In this document: piece by piece, positions 49,623 to 57,857 of the stretch | Layout of the letters: the number at the start of each line of letters is the position of its first letter | How positions within the stretch are numbered: position 1 is the first letter of the stretch | Assembly (NCBI RefSeq): GCF_025264625.1 | Contig: NZ_CP093313.1 | Span: 5,146,001 to 5,210,000 of the forward strand | Origin: Occallatibacter riparius | Lineage (GTDB): Bacteria > Acidobacteriota > Terriglobia > Terriglobales > Acidobacteriaceae | Direction of reading: 5' to 3' | DNA length: 64,000 bases | Notes under the pieces: generated by a model | Told to the model about the DNA's origin: nothing | Databases searched by the model: none | What the model saw: the letters and a program-made list of their open reading frames with translations, nothing else | Position numbers and translations under genes: made by a program

Positions 49623-52600
49623 ATGCCACGCAGAAATGACATTCAGAAGATTCTCGTGATCGGCTCCGGTCCGATCGTGATCGGCCAGTCGGCCGAGTTC
49701 GACTACTCGGGCACGCAGGCCTGCAAGGCGCTCAAAGCCGAGGGCTATGAGGTGGTGCTGGTGAACTCCAACCCCGCCACCATCATGACCGACCCCGAAC
49801 TCGCCGACCGCACGTACATCGAGCCGCTGACGGTGGGCTACGTCGAGGAGATCATCCGCAAGGAAGCCGCCATGCTTGGCGCAGGCGCGGGCAAGTTCGC
49901 GCTGTTGCCGACAGTGGGCGGACAGACGGCGCTGAACCTTGCCGTCGATCTCTCTGACGCAGGCATCCTCGACAAGTACAACGTCGAGCTGATTGGCGCC
50001 AAGCTTGAGGCCATCAAAAAAGCCGAAGACCGCCTGCTCTTCAAGGATGCGATGCTGCGCATCGGGCTCGATGTGTCGAAATCAGCGCTGGTGAACAATC
50101 TCCGCGACGGGCTCGACTTCGCCGGTAAGCTTGGTTTCCCGGTGCTGATTCGGCCCAGCTTCACGCTCGGTGGCTCGGGCGGCGGTATCGCTTACAACCG
50201 CGAAGAGTTGATGGAGATTCTGGCGCGCGGGCTGGACCTCTCGCCGGTGCACGAGTGCCTCATCGAGGAGAGCGTGCTGGGCTGGAAGGAGTACGAGCTC
50301 GAGGTGATGCGCGATCTCGCAGACAACGTCATCATCATCTGCTCGATTGAGAACTTCGATCCGATGGGCGTGCACACCGGCGATTCGATCACCGTTGCTC
50401 CGGCGCAGACGCTGACCGATCGCGAGTACCAGAAGATGCGCGACGCTGCGATTGCCGTGATGCGCGAGATCGGCGTGGAGACGGGCGGATCGAACGTGCA
50501 GTTTGCGGTGAATCCCGCCGATGGCCGCATGACCGTCATCGAGATGAATCCGCGCGTGTCGCGGTCGTCCGCGCTGGCGTCGAAGGCCACGGGCTTCCCG
50601 ATTGCGAAGATCGCTGCAAAGCTCGCGGTGGGCTATACGCTCGACGAGATTCCCAACGACATCACACGCAAGACACCTGCCTGCTTCGAGCCGACGATTG
50701 ATTACGTGGTCACGAAGATCCCCAAGTGGCAGTTCGAGAAGTTTCCCGGCGCGGATGACACGCTGGGCCCGCAAATGAAGTCGGTGGGCGAAGTGATGGC
50801 GATCGGCCGCACGTTCAAGGAATCGCTGATGAAGGCCTGGCGCGCGCTTGAGACGGGCAAGAAGACTGGCCAGGAAGTTGTGCTGGAGCCGCGGCGGTTG
50901 ACGCAGATGTTGGTAACCCCGAAGCCGGAGCGGCTGGCTTACATCCGGTTCGCATTCGAGCGCGGCATGAGCGTGCGCGAAGTTGCGCGGCTGACGGGGA
51001 TGGATCCGTGGTTCCTGCACCAGATTCGCGAGATTACCCTTGAGCAGCAGAAGATTGCAAAGACCTCGCCGGAGGCCATCGATGAGACGCAGCTTCGCAA
51101 GCTGAAGCGCATGGGCCTGAGCGACGAGCGCATCGCCACCGAGTGGATGCTGGAAGGCCACGAGGGAACAAAGCGTGTGCGCGAGCTGCGCGAGTCGAAA
51201 AACATTCGGCCGGTCTTCAAGCTCGTGGACACGTGCGCGGCCGAATTCGAATCGATGACGCCGTATCTCTACTCGACGTATGACGAAGAGGACGAAGCGC
51301 CGCCGACCGACAAGGACAAGATCATCATTCTCGGCTCGGGGCCGAACCGTATCGGGCAGGGAATTGAGTTCGATTACTGCTGTTGCCACGCGGCGTTCGC
51401 GCTCAAGGAAGACGGTTACGAGACCATCATGGTGAACTGCAATCCTGAGACGGTTTCGACGGACTACGACACCAGCGACCGCCTCTACTTCGAGCCGCTG
51501 GTGCTGGAAGACGTGCTCGCTATCTACAACCACGAGGCGAGCAGTGGCGCGAAGATCGGCGTCATTGTGCAGTACGGTGGGCAGACGCCGCTGAACCTGG
51601 CGCAGCGTTTGCGCGCGGCCGGAGTGCCGATCATCGGAACGTCGCCTGAGTCGATCGATCTTGCGGAAGACCGCAAGCGTTTCGGCAAGCTGCTCGAAGA
51701 CCTGAAGATTCCGCAGCCAGCGGGCGGCACGGCGACCAGCGTGGAAGAAGCTCTTGCCGTGGGCGACCGTATCGGCTACCCGGTGCTGGTGCGGCCCAGC
51801 TACGTGCTTGGCGGACGCGCGATGGTGATCGCCTACGACGCGGCTGCTGTGGCGACGTACATGCGCGCGGCGGTTGAGTACTCGCAGGAGCGGCCGGTAC
51901 TCGTCGATCACTTCCTGGAGAACGCTGTCGAGGTCGATGTTGACGCACTCTGCGATTCGAAAGACGTGATCATCGCGGGCATCATGCAGCACATTGAGGA
52001 AGCGGGCATCCACTCCGGCGACTCGAGCTGCGTGCTGCCGGCCGTGAGCATTCGCGAAGAGACTCTCAACACCATCCGGGAATACACGCGCAAGCTCGCT
52101 CTGTCGCTCAAGGTGATCGGCCTGGTAAACATCCAGTTCGCCATCCAGCGCGATGCAAACGACCAGGATCACGTGTATGTCATCGAAGTGAACCCGCGGG
52201 CTTCGCGCACTGTGCCATACGTATCGAAGGCTACAGGGGTGCCGCTGGCGAAGGTGGCGGCGCGGCTCATGACCGGGCGCACGCTGGCCGAGCTGTTGCC
52301 TGAGCAATTGGCGAGCGGCAAGGACCTGGACGTGGGCGATCACTTCTACGTCAAGTCGCCAGTGTTCCCGTGGAACAAGTTTGCGGGCGTCGACACGGTG
52401 CTTGGGCCGGAGATGAAGTCGACCGGTGAAGTGATGGGAGTGGCGGAGACGTTCGGCGAGGCCTTCGCGAAGGCTCAGCTTTCGGCCGGGCAGCTGCTGC
52501 CGCTGGAAGGCACCGTGTTCTTCAGCGTGAATGACCACGACAAGTCAGCGGTGGTGGAACTTGCGCGGCGCTATGTGGAGCTTGGGTTCAAGCTGATCGC

Positions 52601-52913
52601 CACGGAGGGCACGGCGCGTGTTTTGCAGGCAGGACTGGGCTTCGCGATCGACACGGTGTTCAAGGTGAAGGAAGGCCGTCCCAATGTGGTTGACCTAATC
52701 AAGGGAGAGCGCATTCAGCTCGTGATCAACACGCCGCGCGGGCAGGACACGTTCTTCGATGAGAAGGCGATCCGGCGGGCAGCAGTGCTGGCGCGGGTTC
52801 CGACGATTACGACGATCGCCGCGGCACAGGCGGCTGCGGAGGGAATCGCTGCAATGCAGCGTCGGCAGATCACGGCGTTCGCGTTACAGAAGCTGCATGA
52901 GGCGCGCGCGTAA
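49623..52913 (+). CDS. carB: Carbamoyl phosphate synthase large subunit
   Basis: The 1096-residue enzyme has the two-fold repeat of ATP-grasp synthetase halves. The first has VIGSGPIVIGQSAEFDYSGT, SFTLGGSGGGI and EMNPRVSRSSALASKATGFP. The second has IILGSGPNRIGQGIEFDYCC, SYVLGGRAMVIAYD and EVNPRASRTVPYVSKATGVP. Between them is the oligomerisation domain, and the C-terminal MGS-like allosteric domain has IATEGTARVLQAG and LVINTPRGQ. Length and motifs are normal. It is the last gene of carA-X-carB. Confidence 0.97.
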   Translation: MPRRNDIQKILVIGSGPIVIGQSAEFDYSGTQACKALKAEGYEVVLVNSNPATIMTDPELADRTYIEPLTVGYVEEIIRKEAAMLGAGAGKFALLPTVGGQTALNLAVDLSDAGILDKYNVELIGAKLEAIKKAEDRLLFKDAMLRIGLDVSKSALVNNLRDGLDFAGKLGFPVLIRPSFTLGGSGGGIAYNREELMEILARGLDLSPVHECLIEESVLGWKEYELEVMRDLADNVIIICSIENFDPMGVHTGDSITVAPAQTLTDREYQKMRDAAIAVMREIGVETGGSNVQFAVNPADGRMTVIEMNPRVSRSSALASKATGFPIAKIAAKLAVGYTLDEIPNDITRKTPACFEPTIDYVVTKIPKWQFEKFPGADDTLGPQMKSVGEVMAIGRTFKESLMKAWRALETGKKTGQEVVLEPRRLTQMLVTPKPERLAYIRFAFERGMSVREVARLTGMDPWFLHQIREITLEQQKIAKTSPEAIDETQLRKLKRMGLSDERIATEWMLEGHEGTKRVRELRESKNIRPVFKLVDTCAAEFESMTPYLYSTYDEEDEAPPTDKDKIIILGSGPNRIGQGIEFDYCCCHAAFALKEDGYETIMVNCNPETVSTDYDTSDRLYFEPLVLEDVLAIYNHEASSGAKIGVIVQYGGQTPLNLAQRLRAAGVPIIGTSPESIDLAEDRKRFGKLLEDLKIPQPAGGTATSVEEALAVGDRIGYPVLVRPSYVLGGRAMVIAYDAAAVATYMRAAVEYSQERPVLVDHFLENAVEVDVDALCDSKDVIIAGIMQHIEEAGIHSGDSSCVLPAVSIREETLNTIREYTRKLALSLKVIGLVNIQFAIQRDANDQDHVYVIEVNPRASRTVPYVSKATGVPLAKVAARLMTGRTLAELLPEQLASGKDLDVGDHFYVKSPVFPWNKFAGVDTVLGPEMKSTGEVMGVAETFGEAFAKAQLSAGQLLPLEGTVFFSVNDHDKSAVVELARRYVELGFKLIATEGTARVLQAGLGFAIDTVFKVKEGRPNVVDLIKGERIQLVINTPRGQDTFFDEKAIRRAAVLARVPTITTIAAAQAAAEGIAAMQRRQITAFALQKLHEARA

Positions 52914-52930
52914 CTGGGCATCGTAGCAAA

Positions 52931-52968
52931 CAAACGGCCGCAGCCCGAAGGAGGGTTGCGGCCATTTG
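52931..52968. terminator. Bidirectional terminator after carB
   Basis: GGCCGCAGCCC (52936-52946) pairs with GGGTTGCGGCC (52953-52963) around GAAGGA; flanking CAAA and TTTG extend the pairing. It sits 17 bases after the carB stop and before the convergent gene ending at 53009. The A/T flanks suit termination in both directions. Confidence 0.75.
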
Positions 52969-53008
52969 TGCTTCAGCGCGAGCCGCGATCGAAGCGGCAG
53001 CCTGCGGC

Positions 53009-53488
53009 TTAGTCTTTGCGGCGCATGGCCAGACGCGCGCCAATGGAGTAACCGATCAGCGCAGCTGCGGGCCAGGTGCAGAGGAACGGGCCGTTGTCGT
53101 CGATGAGACCGCTGGGGCGCGGAAAGCTGAAGAGGGCGCGGGTGAGCTTCTCGCTTGCGTTGCAGTCGTTGCAGGCGTTGGGGCCGGTGGGCATGTCGAG
53201 GATCCAAAGGGATACGATCATCATCCAGATGACGCCAGCGAGCCAGACGTGCCCTGCCATCGGTTCCGGCTTCGCGCGCAGAAAGAGGAAGCCGACCCCC
53301 GCGGGGACAACCAGCGAGAGTAACAAGATGAAGGCCTGCGGCACCGATGGCTGAACAGCGTAGCCAACCAGCATCAGGCCGACCCAGGTGCCCAGCGCGA
53401 CTACCAGATGCAGAAAGAACGAGAGCGCCTGCCGTGAGAGCTTATCGCTGGCTTCATCTTCATCGCTCATCACTAACTTTGTATCCAT
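53009..53488 (-). CDS. Hypothetical four-helix membrane protein
   Basis: ATG 53488 is chosen because GAGGAG lies eight bases upstream. The 159-residue protein has an acidic N-terminus (SDEDEASDKLSRQ), helices LSFFLHLVVALGTWVGLMLV, AFILLLSLVVPAGVGFLFL, LAGVIWMMIVSLWIL and WPAAALIGYSIGARLAM, and an outer loop with two Cys pairs (NACNDCNA, FLCTW). Family not recognised. It stands alone, convergent with carB. Confidence 0.65.
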   Translation of the reverse strand: MDTKLVMSDEDEASDKLSRQALSFFLHLVVALGTWVGLMLVGYAVQPSVPQAFILLLSLVVPAGVGFLFLRAKPEPMAGHVWLAGVIWMMIVSLWILDMPTGPNACNDCNASEKLTRALFSFPRPSGLIDDNGPFLCTWPAAALIGYSIGARLAMRRKD

Positions 53489-53659
53489 GCAGCAACTCCT
53501 CAATTCTTGTGCCTGGGTAGATCGGCCACGGTCCTGGGGATTTGCCTATTACGCTACACGGTGAGGGCCGAAACCACAATGCACACATTGTGTAAGGGTT
53601 GCCGATCCCGCACAGTACGCTTTCCGCACTCTGCGGCCAAAAGCGGCGGAAGGTAAAAT

Positions 53660-54721
53660 ATGCCTATGCTACTGGAAGGAATTTTCGCCGCGGCCCCTAC
53701 GCCGTTCTACTCCGACGAGCGCGTTTATTTCCGCAAGATCGAGCACAACATGGCGCGCTACTCGCGCAGCCTGCTTTCAGGCATGGTGGTGCTGGGGTCG
53801 ACAGGCGAGGCGGTCGAACTGACCGATGCTGAGTCGCGCGAGGTGCTCCGCGTGGCGGCCGAAGCAACTGCACCGGAGAAGGTTCTGATCGCCGGCGTGG
53901 GCCGCGAAAGCGTACGGGCCACGGTAGAACTGGCCGAGGCTGCCGCTGAGGCGGAATACGACGCCGTGCTGGTGCGGACGCCCACCTACTACGCGCCGCT
54001 GATGACCACTGCGGCCGTGCTCCATTACTACCGCAGCGTAGCCGATCGCTCGCCGCTTCCCGTGATCCTGTACCACATTCCCAAGTTCGTGCCGTACCCG
54101 TTTCCAGTAGAGGTGATCGCGGAGCTGGCGCATCATCCGAACATCATCGGAACGAAGGATTCGACAGGCAGCGTGGACCGCATCAAGGCGCTGGTGGAAG
54201 CCACGAAGAACGCGCCCAAGCGGACGGTTCCCGTAACGACAGTGTTCGAGGCCGTAACCGGACGCATGATGAAGCCGAAGACTGAGGCGGCCGGCGGATT
54301 CGTGCCGGCAACGGAACTGGGTGGAGGTGTCGCCGTAGCTGTTGCGCCGCCCGCCCCGCAGATCAAGACGCGCACCAAGGAAGTCGGATTCCAGGTGCTG
54401 ACCGGCTCGCCGAGTTCGCTGCTTGAGTCGCTTGAAGCGGGCGCAAATGGATCGGTGCTTGGGTTTGCCGCCTGCGCGCCGCAGGCCTGCCAGGAGATCT
54501 ATCTCGCCTGGAAGGATCACGACAAACCGCTCGCGGCAGAGAAGCAGAAACGAATCGCGGGGCCTAGTCAGCGGATCGCGGGTGCGCTGGGCATTCCAGG
54601 CATCAAGTACGGCTGTGATTTCAACGGCTACTACGGCGGCCGCGCGCGTTCGCCGCTGCTGCCGCTGACAGCGGATGAGAAGGCTGAAGTCGAGCGGCTG
54701 CTGGCGGAGATCCGGAATTAG
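53660..54721 (+). CDS. DapA-family aldolase/lyase with an internal insertion
   Basis: ATG 53660 follows GGAAGG. The 353-residue protein is a class I aldolase of the dihydrodipicolinate synthase/N-acetylneuraminate lyase family: GIFAAAPTPFYSDERVYFRK, GSTGEAVELTDAESREVLR, the Tyr of LYHIPKFVP (Tyr139) and the Schiff-base Lys166 in GTKDSTGS. After the Lys, residues about 185-243 are an insertion rich in Val/Ala/Pro (GGFVPATELGGGVAVAVAPP) that breaks the barrel before FQVLTGSPSSLLESLEAGAN. Usual members have about 290-300 residues. A true DapA role is unproven; other 2-keto acid substrates are equally possible. Confidence 0.85.
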   Translation: MPMLLEGIFAAAPTPFYSDERVYFRKIEHNMARYSRSLLSGMVVLGSTGEAVELTDAESREVLRVAAEATAPEKVLIAGVGRESVRATVELAEAAAEAEYDAVLVRTPTYYAPLMTTAAVLHYYRSVADRSPLPVILYHIPKFVPYPFPVEVIAELAHHPNIIGTKDSTGSVDRIKALVEATKNAPKRTVPVTTVFEAVTGRMMKPKTEAAGGFVPATELGGGVAVAVAPPAPQIKTRTKEVGFQVLTGSPSSLLESLEAGANGSVLGFAACAPQACQEIYLAWKDHDKPLAAEKQKRIAGPSQRIAGALGIPGIKYGCDFNGYYGGRARSPLLPLTADEKAEVERLLAEIRN

Positions 54722-54728
54722 GCCAGAA

Positions 54729-55244
54729 CTACCACTTGATCAGCAGCAGTGGAATGACGATTCCTGCGAGGAACGTTACGCCGATAGCAATGCGGCTGCG
54801 GCGGTATTTCCACGCCATCCACGCGCCTGAGAAGGTGGACACGAACAGGCTCACGCAAACCAGCAGGAAGAATATCTGCATGCCGAGTGGCTTGCGCGGC
54901 GGCTGGAACGCTGGCTGCTTCGGCGGTGCCTGCTGACCTTGCGGTGCTGCCGGTGGTCCATCAGGCCTCCCCGCATCGAGCGCAGTCTTCTGGGGCTTTG
55001 GTGCTGCTGAGCCTTCGGGCGGGGAGGGTCTCCGCTGCGGAAGCTGGACCGATTGCTTCTTGTGCAGTTGCGCCAGAACCGAGATCCAGTGCGGCGGTGT
55101 GTAGTTGCCGTCGGGGGAGCGGTCGTTCAAAGATAGCGTTTGCAGTGCGCCAGTCAACGCAAAGAACAGGATTGCGGGCGCTGTGAAAAGGCCGAGGTAC
55201 AGGTGGGCAAGCCGAAGCCATTGCGTCAGAACATGCGGGCGCAT
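54729..55244 (-). CDS. PepSY-associated membrane protein (short)
   Basis: The 171-residue protein begins at ATG 55244 with AGGAGAC upstream. Its first helix (LRLAHLYLGLFTAPAILFFA, then LTGALQTL) matches the start of PepSY-associated TM proteins. A Pro/Gln-rich loop replaces the usual PepSY domain, and two helices follow (MQIFFLLVCVSLFVSTFSGA, AIGVTFLAGIVIPLLLI). It may be a reduced form that keeps only the membrane part. No siderophore or reductase partner is close. Confidence 0.7.
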   Translation of the reverse strand: MRPHVLTQWLRLAHLYLGLFTAPAILFFALTGALQTLSLNDRSPDGNYTPPHWISVLAQLHKKQSVQLPQRRPSPPEGSAAPKPQKTALDAGRPDGPPAAPQGQQAPPKQPAFQPPRKPLGMQIFFLLVCVSLFVSTFSGAWMAWKYRRSRIAIGVTFLAGIVIPLLLIKW

Positions 55245-55340
55245 GCGAGGGATCGTCTCCTTGTGATATCCGGGGAACGCGGACGAATCGACCGCTTTGT
55301 AGCGACTATACGTTGCTTAGCTTATATGACGTTGATCCCT

Positions 55341-55387
55341 GGGGGAGGATGACATGGCCCGTCATGTAATGGGGGAGGATGGCCCGT
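55341..55387. repeat. Direct repeat between EBP gene and PepSY gene
   Basis: GGGGGAGGATG occurs at 55341 and 55371, a 30-base period, each followed by TGGCCCGT (after ACA in the first copy). ATGAC/GTCAT arms (55349-55353 and 55361-55365) also allow a small hairpin. It lies in the untranslated gap on the minus strand. Confidence 0.6.
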
Positions 55388-55395
55388 ACGGCGTT

Positions 55396-56817
55396 CTAGT
55401 TATATCTCGAGGCTGACATCGCCTCAAGAGCTTCTGGTGCGAGGAATGCCGCTTCCGGCTCGTTGGACCGGATCAGCCTGTGCAGGTAAGCGCGCGAGAT
55501 GCTCAGGCTTCTGGCGGCCATTGTCTTGTTGCCGTTGTTTTCGCGGATGGCATTCTCTGCCAGGCGAATCTTGTAGTCGCGTAACTGCCGCTCGAAGGAG
55601 CCGCTGGGGAGCGAGTCATCGCTCATCATCGACGAAGCCTCTTCACGCAGGTGCGCAGGCAACTGATCAGTGCGAATCTGCCGGCTGTCTGCCATGATGA
55701 CCGCCTGCTGGATTACGTTCTCCAATTCGCGCACGTTGCCGGGCCAGTTGTAGTTCTGCAGGACTGCCATGGCGCCGCTGTCGATGCCGGCAACATGCTT
55801 GCCGAATCTCTGCGAGTAGCGGTGCAGGAAATGCATGGCGATCTGCGGAATGTCCTCGGAGTGTTCATCGAGCGAGGGTGTCTCGATCTTCATCACGTTG
55901 ATGCGATAGTAGAGGTCCTGGCGGAATTTGCCTTCGGCAACCAGGCGGGAGAGGTCGCGGTGCGTAGCGAAGACCAGACGGGCGCGCAGCGGGATCAGCT
56001 TGTTGCTGCCCAGACGGCTGAACTCGCGCTGCTGAAGCACGCGTAGCAGCTTGACCTGCGTATAAGGAGAGAGCTCCCCGATTTCGTCGAGGAAGAGCGT
56101 ACCGTCGCCGGCTTGCTCAAAGAAACCTTCGCGAGCGCCAACCGTTCCGGTGAAGGCACCTTTCTCGTGCCCGAACAGCTCGGCTTCAATGAGGGTCTCG
56201 GGGATCGCTCCGCAAGACACAGCAACGAACGGCTTGCGAGCGCGAGATCCGCGGTTATGAATCGCCCGGGCAACGAGTTCCTTACCGGTACCGCTTTCGC
56301 CGACGATCAGCACCGACGCATCGATATTGGCCACGCAGCCGACCAGGTGGTGAACCTGCCGCATGGAGTCACTGGAGCCGACCATCGCATCTTCGCTATC
56401 TGCCGCGGCCACGGCGGGCTCAGTCTCGTCCGGCGTCTGCTTGATGAGCGAGCTCTCATAGGCGCGGCGCAGCATCACCCGTAGTTCGCGGATCGACGGG
56501 GGACGGCGCAGGTAGCCATAGGCCCCCTGGCGAACCAGGTCGCTGGCCGTGGCGCGCATGCTGTCGTCCGCCAGGATGACAAGCGTGATTCCTTCGGCCA
56601 TCAGGCGTTTGCCGCACTCAATGCGGTCCTGAACGCCATCCTGGTGCGAGTTCATGTCGAGAATCACAACGTCGCAGGGACGATCCTCGAGCAATTCCCG
56701 GATCTCCTCTTCGTCCTGGCCAAGAAAGAACTGAAATTCCTTACCCGTCGCGGACGCCAAGAGCAACTGCAAAGCGGTGTCTTGTGAAAACAGCCCAACC
56801 CGTATCACTGGAAGCAC
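55396..56817 (-). CDS. Sigma-54-dependent response regulator-like activator
   Basis: The 473-residue protein has an N-terminal receiver-like domain, an AAA+ sigma-54 interaction domain and a Fis-type DNA-binding helix pair. The AAA+ domain is intact: Walker A GESGTGKE (173-180), the sigma-54 contact loop GAFTGT (220-225), Walker B LFLDEIGEL (241-249), and GNVRELENVIQQAV. The C-terminus has AENAIRENNGNKTMAARSLS, a classic Fis helix-turn-helix. The receiver keeps Asp54 (VVILDMNSHQDG), but the usual acidic pair and the conserved Lys (YLRRPPS) are changed. Start is GTG 56817. It is divergent from the Tad operon and is its likely regulator. Confidence 0.92.
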   Translation of the reverse strand: MLPVIRVGLFSQDTALQLLLASATGKEFQFFLGQDEEEIRELLEDRPCDVVILDMNSHQDGVQDRIECGKRLMAEGITLVILADDSMRATASDLVRQGAYGYLRRPPSIRELRVMLRRAYESSLIKQTPDETEPAVAAADSEDAMVGSSDSMRQVHHLVGCVANIDASVLIVGESGTGKELVARAIHNRGSRARKPFVAVSCGAIPETLIEAELFGHEKGAFTGTVGAREGFFEQAGDGTLFLDEIGELSPYTQVKLLRVLQQREFSRLGSNKLIPLRARLVFATHRDLSRLVAEGKFRQDLYYRINVMKIETPSLDEHSEDIPQIAMHFLHRYSQRFGKHVAGIDSGAMAVLQNYNWPGNVRELENVIQQAVIMADSRQIRTDQLPAHLREEASSMMSDDSLPSGSFERQLRDYKIRLAENAIRENNGNKTMAARSLSISRAYLHRLIRSNEPEAAFLAPEALEAMSASRYN

Positions 56818-56951
56818 CTCAAGTACTGATTTGGAAGTCGTAATTACCCTATCGGCAGATCTACCTTCCGCAAATACAACGAATTATCCATTTAGGTACA
56901 CCCACGTTCGAATCATGGTTCTGGCCAAAAAGTAACCTGTGTCGTTTGGGC

Positions 56952-56988
56952 GTTACCCGGCTGTTCTCACTTGTATACAGCGGGTGAC
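56952..56988. promoter_or_regulatory. Candidate enhancer site for the sigma-54 activator
   Basis: GTTACCCGGCTG (56952-56963) and CAGCGGGTGAC (56978-56988) form an imperfect inverted repeat. Fis-type activators bind such dyads, usually 80-150 bases upstream of the promoter; this one lies about 64-100 bases upstream of the -24 element. The assignment depends on the promoter call at 57052. Confidence 0.35.
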
Positions 56989-57051
56989 ACCTGGAGAGGA
57001 CGGTGGCAGCCAAGCGTATCGTACTAAAAGGTTTACGGCCCACGGATGCTT

Positions 57052-57067
57052 TGGAATCGCAATTGCA
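57052..57067 (+). promoter_or_regulatory. Sigma-54 (-24/-12) promoter of the Tad operon
   Basis: The sequence TGGAATCGCAATTGCA keeps the invariant GG and GC ten bases apart and a full TTGCA at -12, against the consensus TGGCAC-N5-TTGCA. It lies 40 bases before the first small gene (57107) and close to a gene for a sigma-54 activator. Confidence 0.55.
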
Positions 57068-57106
57068 GCTAGTAGGGCACTCGATATCCCTGAAGGAGAG
57101 ATTGGT

Positions 57107-57268
57107 ATGCAGCACTTCCTTCTTTGGCCAACGCTCAGCATTCTGGCCGGCGCGTCCGCGACTATCCCGGTCGTCCAGAATTCCTACACTCGGAACCTTC
57201 TTTACTGGCTTGTGCTGTCGCCGATTGCAGTGGGACTGCTGTCGGTAGTCTGCATGGGGATTCGGTAG
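57107..57268 (+). CDS. Small two-helix protein at the head of the Tad operon
   Basis: ATG 57107 follows GAAGGAGAG. The 53-residue product has two hydrophobic stretches (LLWPTLSILAGASATIPVVQ, LLYWLVLSPIAVGLLSVVCM). It does not match Flp pilins (no G/E processing motif, no E-Y/F). It is eight bases before tadV and probably co-transcribed. Function unknown; could be a small assembly or regulatory protein. Confidence 0.55.
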   Translation: MQHFLLWPTLSILAGASATIPVVQNSYTRNLLYWLVLSPIAVGLLSVVCMGIR

Positions 57269-57276
57269 GTATTTGA

Positions 57277-57798
57277 ATGAGCATGCATTCGATCGCCTGG
57301 TGGCCCACGGTAATCGCGCTGGCGATCGCCACATTCACAGATCTGCGCAGCCGGCGTATTCCCAACTGGCTGGTGTTCCCGTTTATGGCCGCAGGATTTG
57401 GCGTGCAGGCCTGGTTTCACGGTTGGCATGGGGTCGTCCAGAGCCTGGAAGGATTCGCCCTCGGCGCGGTGATCTTCGGCGTTCTGGCTGTCATGGGCGG
57501 CATGGGGATGGGGGATGTGAAGCTTTTTGCCGGCATCGGAGCCTGGATCGGCCCCGGGCAGATCATGCTGGCGCTGGTGATTACCGGCTTGGCCGGCGGC
57601 GTGATGGCGCTGGGCTGGGCGATTGTCGGCGGATTTGCCGGTGATTTGTTGAAGGGGTCGGGGGACCTGTTACTGGGCTGGAAGAAGCGGGGGACCATCA
57701 CTCCTCCCGATCTTAAATTGACCAATCCGATGGCGCGAAAGATGCCGTATGCTCCGGCGATCGCCATTGGAACCTTGATTTCGTTCTTCGCCCATTAG
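57277..57798 (+). CDS. tadV: Prepilin peptidase TadV/CpaA
   Basis: The 173-residue A24-family aspartic protease cuts Flp prepilins and pseudopilins. The catalytic Asp22 is in FTDLRSRRIPN and the GxGD Asp80 is in GGMGMGDVKLF. Six hydrophobic segments are present and there is no N-methylation domain, as is normal for TadV. Start ATG 57277; an in-frame ATG two codons further is an alternative. Confidence 0.92.
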   Translation: MSMHSIAWWPTVIALAIATFTDLRSRRIPNWLVFPFMAAGFGVQAWFHGWHGVVQSLEGFALGAVIFGVLAVMGGMGMGDVKLFAGIGAWIGPGQIMLALVITGLAGGVMALGWAIVGGFAGDLLKGSGDLLLGWKKRGTITPPDLKLTNPMARKMPYAPAIAIGTLISFFAH

Positions 57799-57857
57799 GG
57801 CTCGCACGACAGGGTTGCTCGCGGAGAGGACGGGTCTTACCGGCCCGCATAGGAAAG

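Noticed and set aside
50082..52538. 818-codon open frame antisense to carB
   Set aside because: Pure shadow of a conserved gene; Arg/His/Leu-rich product with no recognisable motif.
56900..56935. Possible tRNA because of GTTCGAATC
   Set aside because: The T-loop-like word stands alone; no acceptor stem, D arm or anticodon arm can be folded around it.
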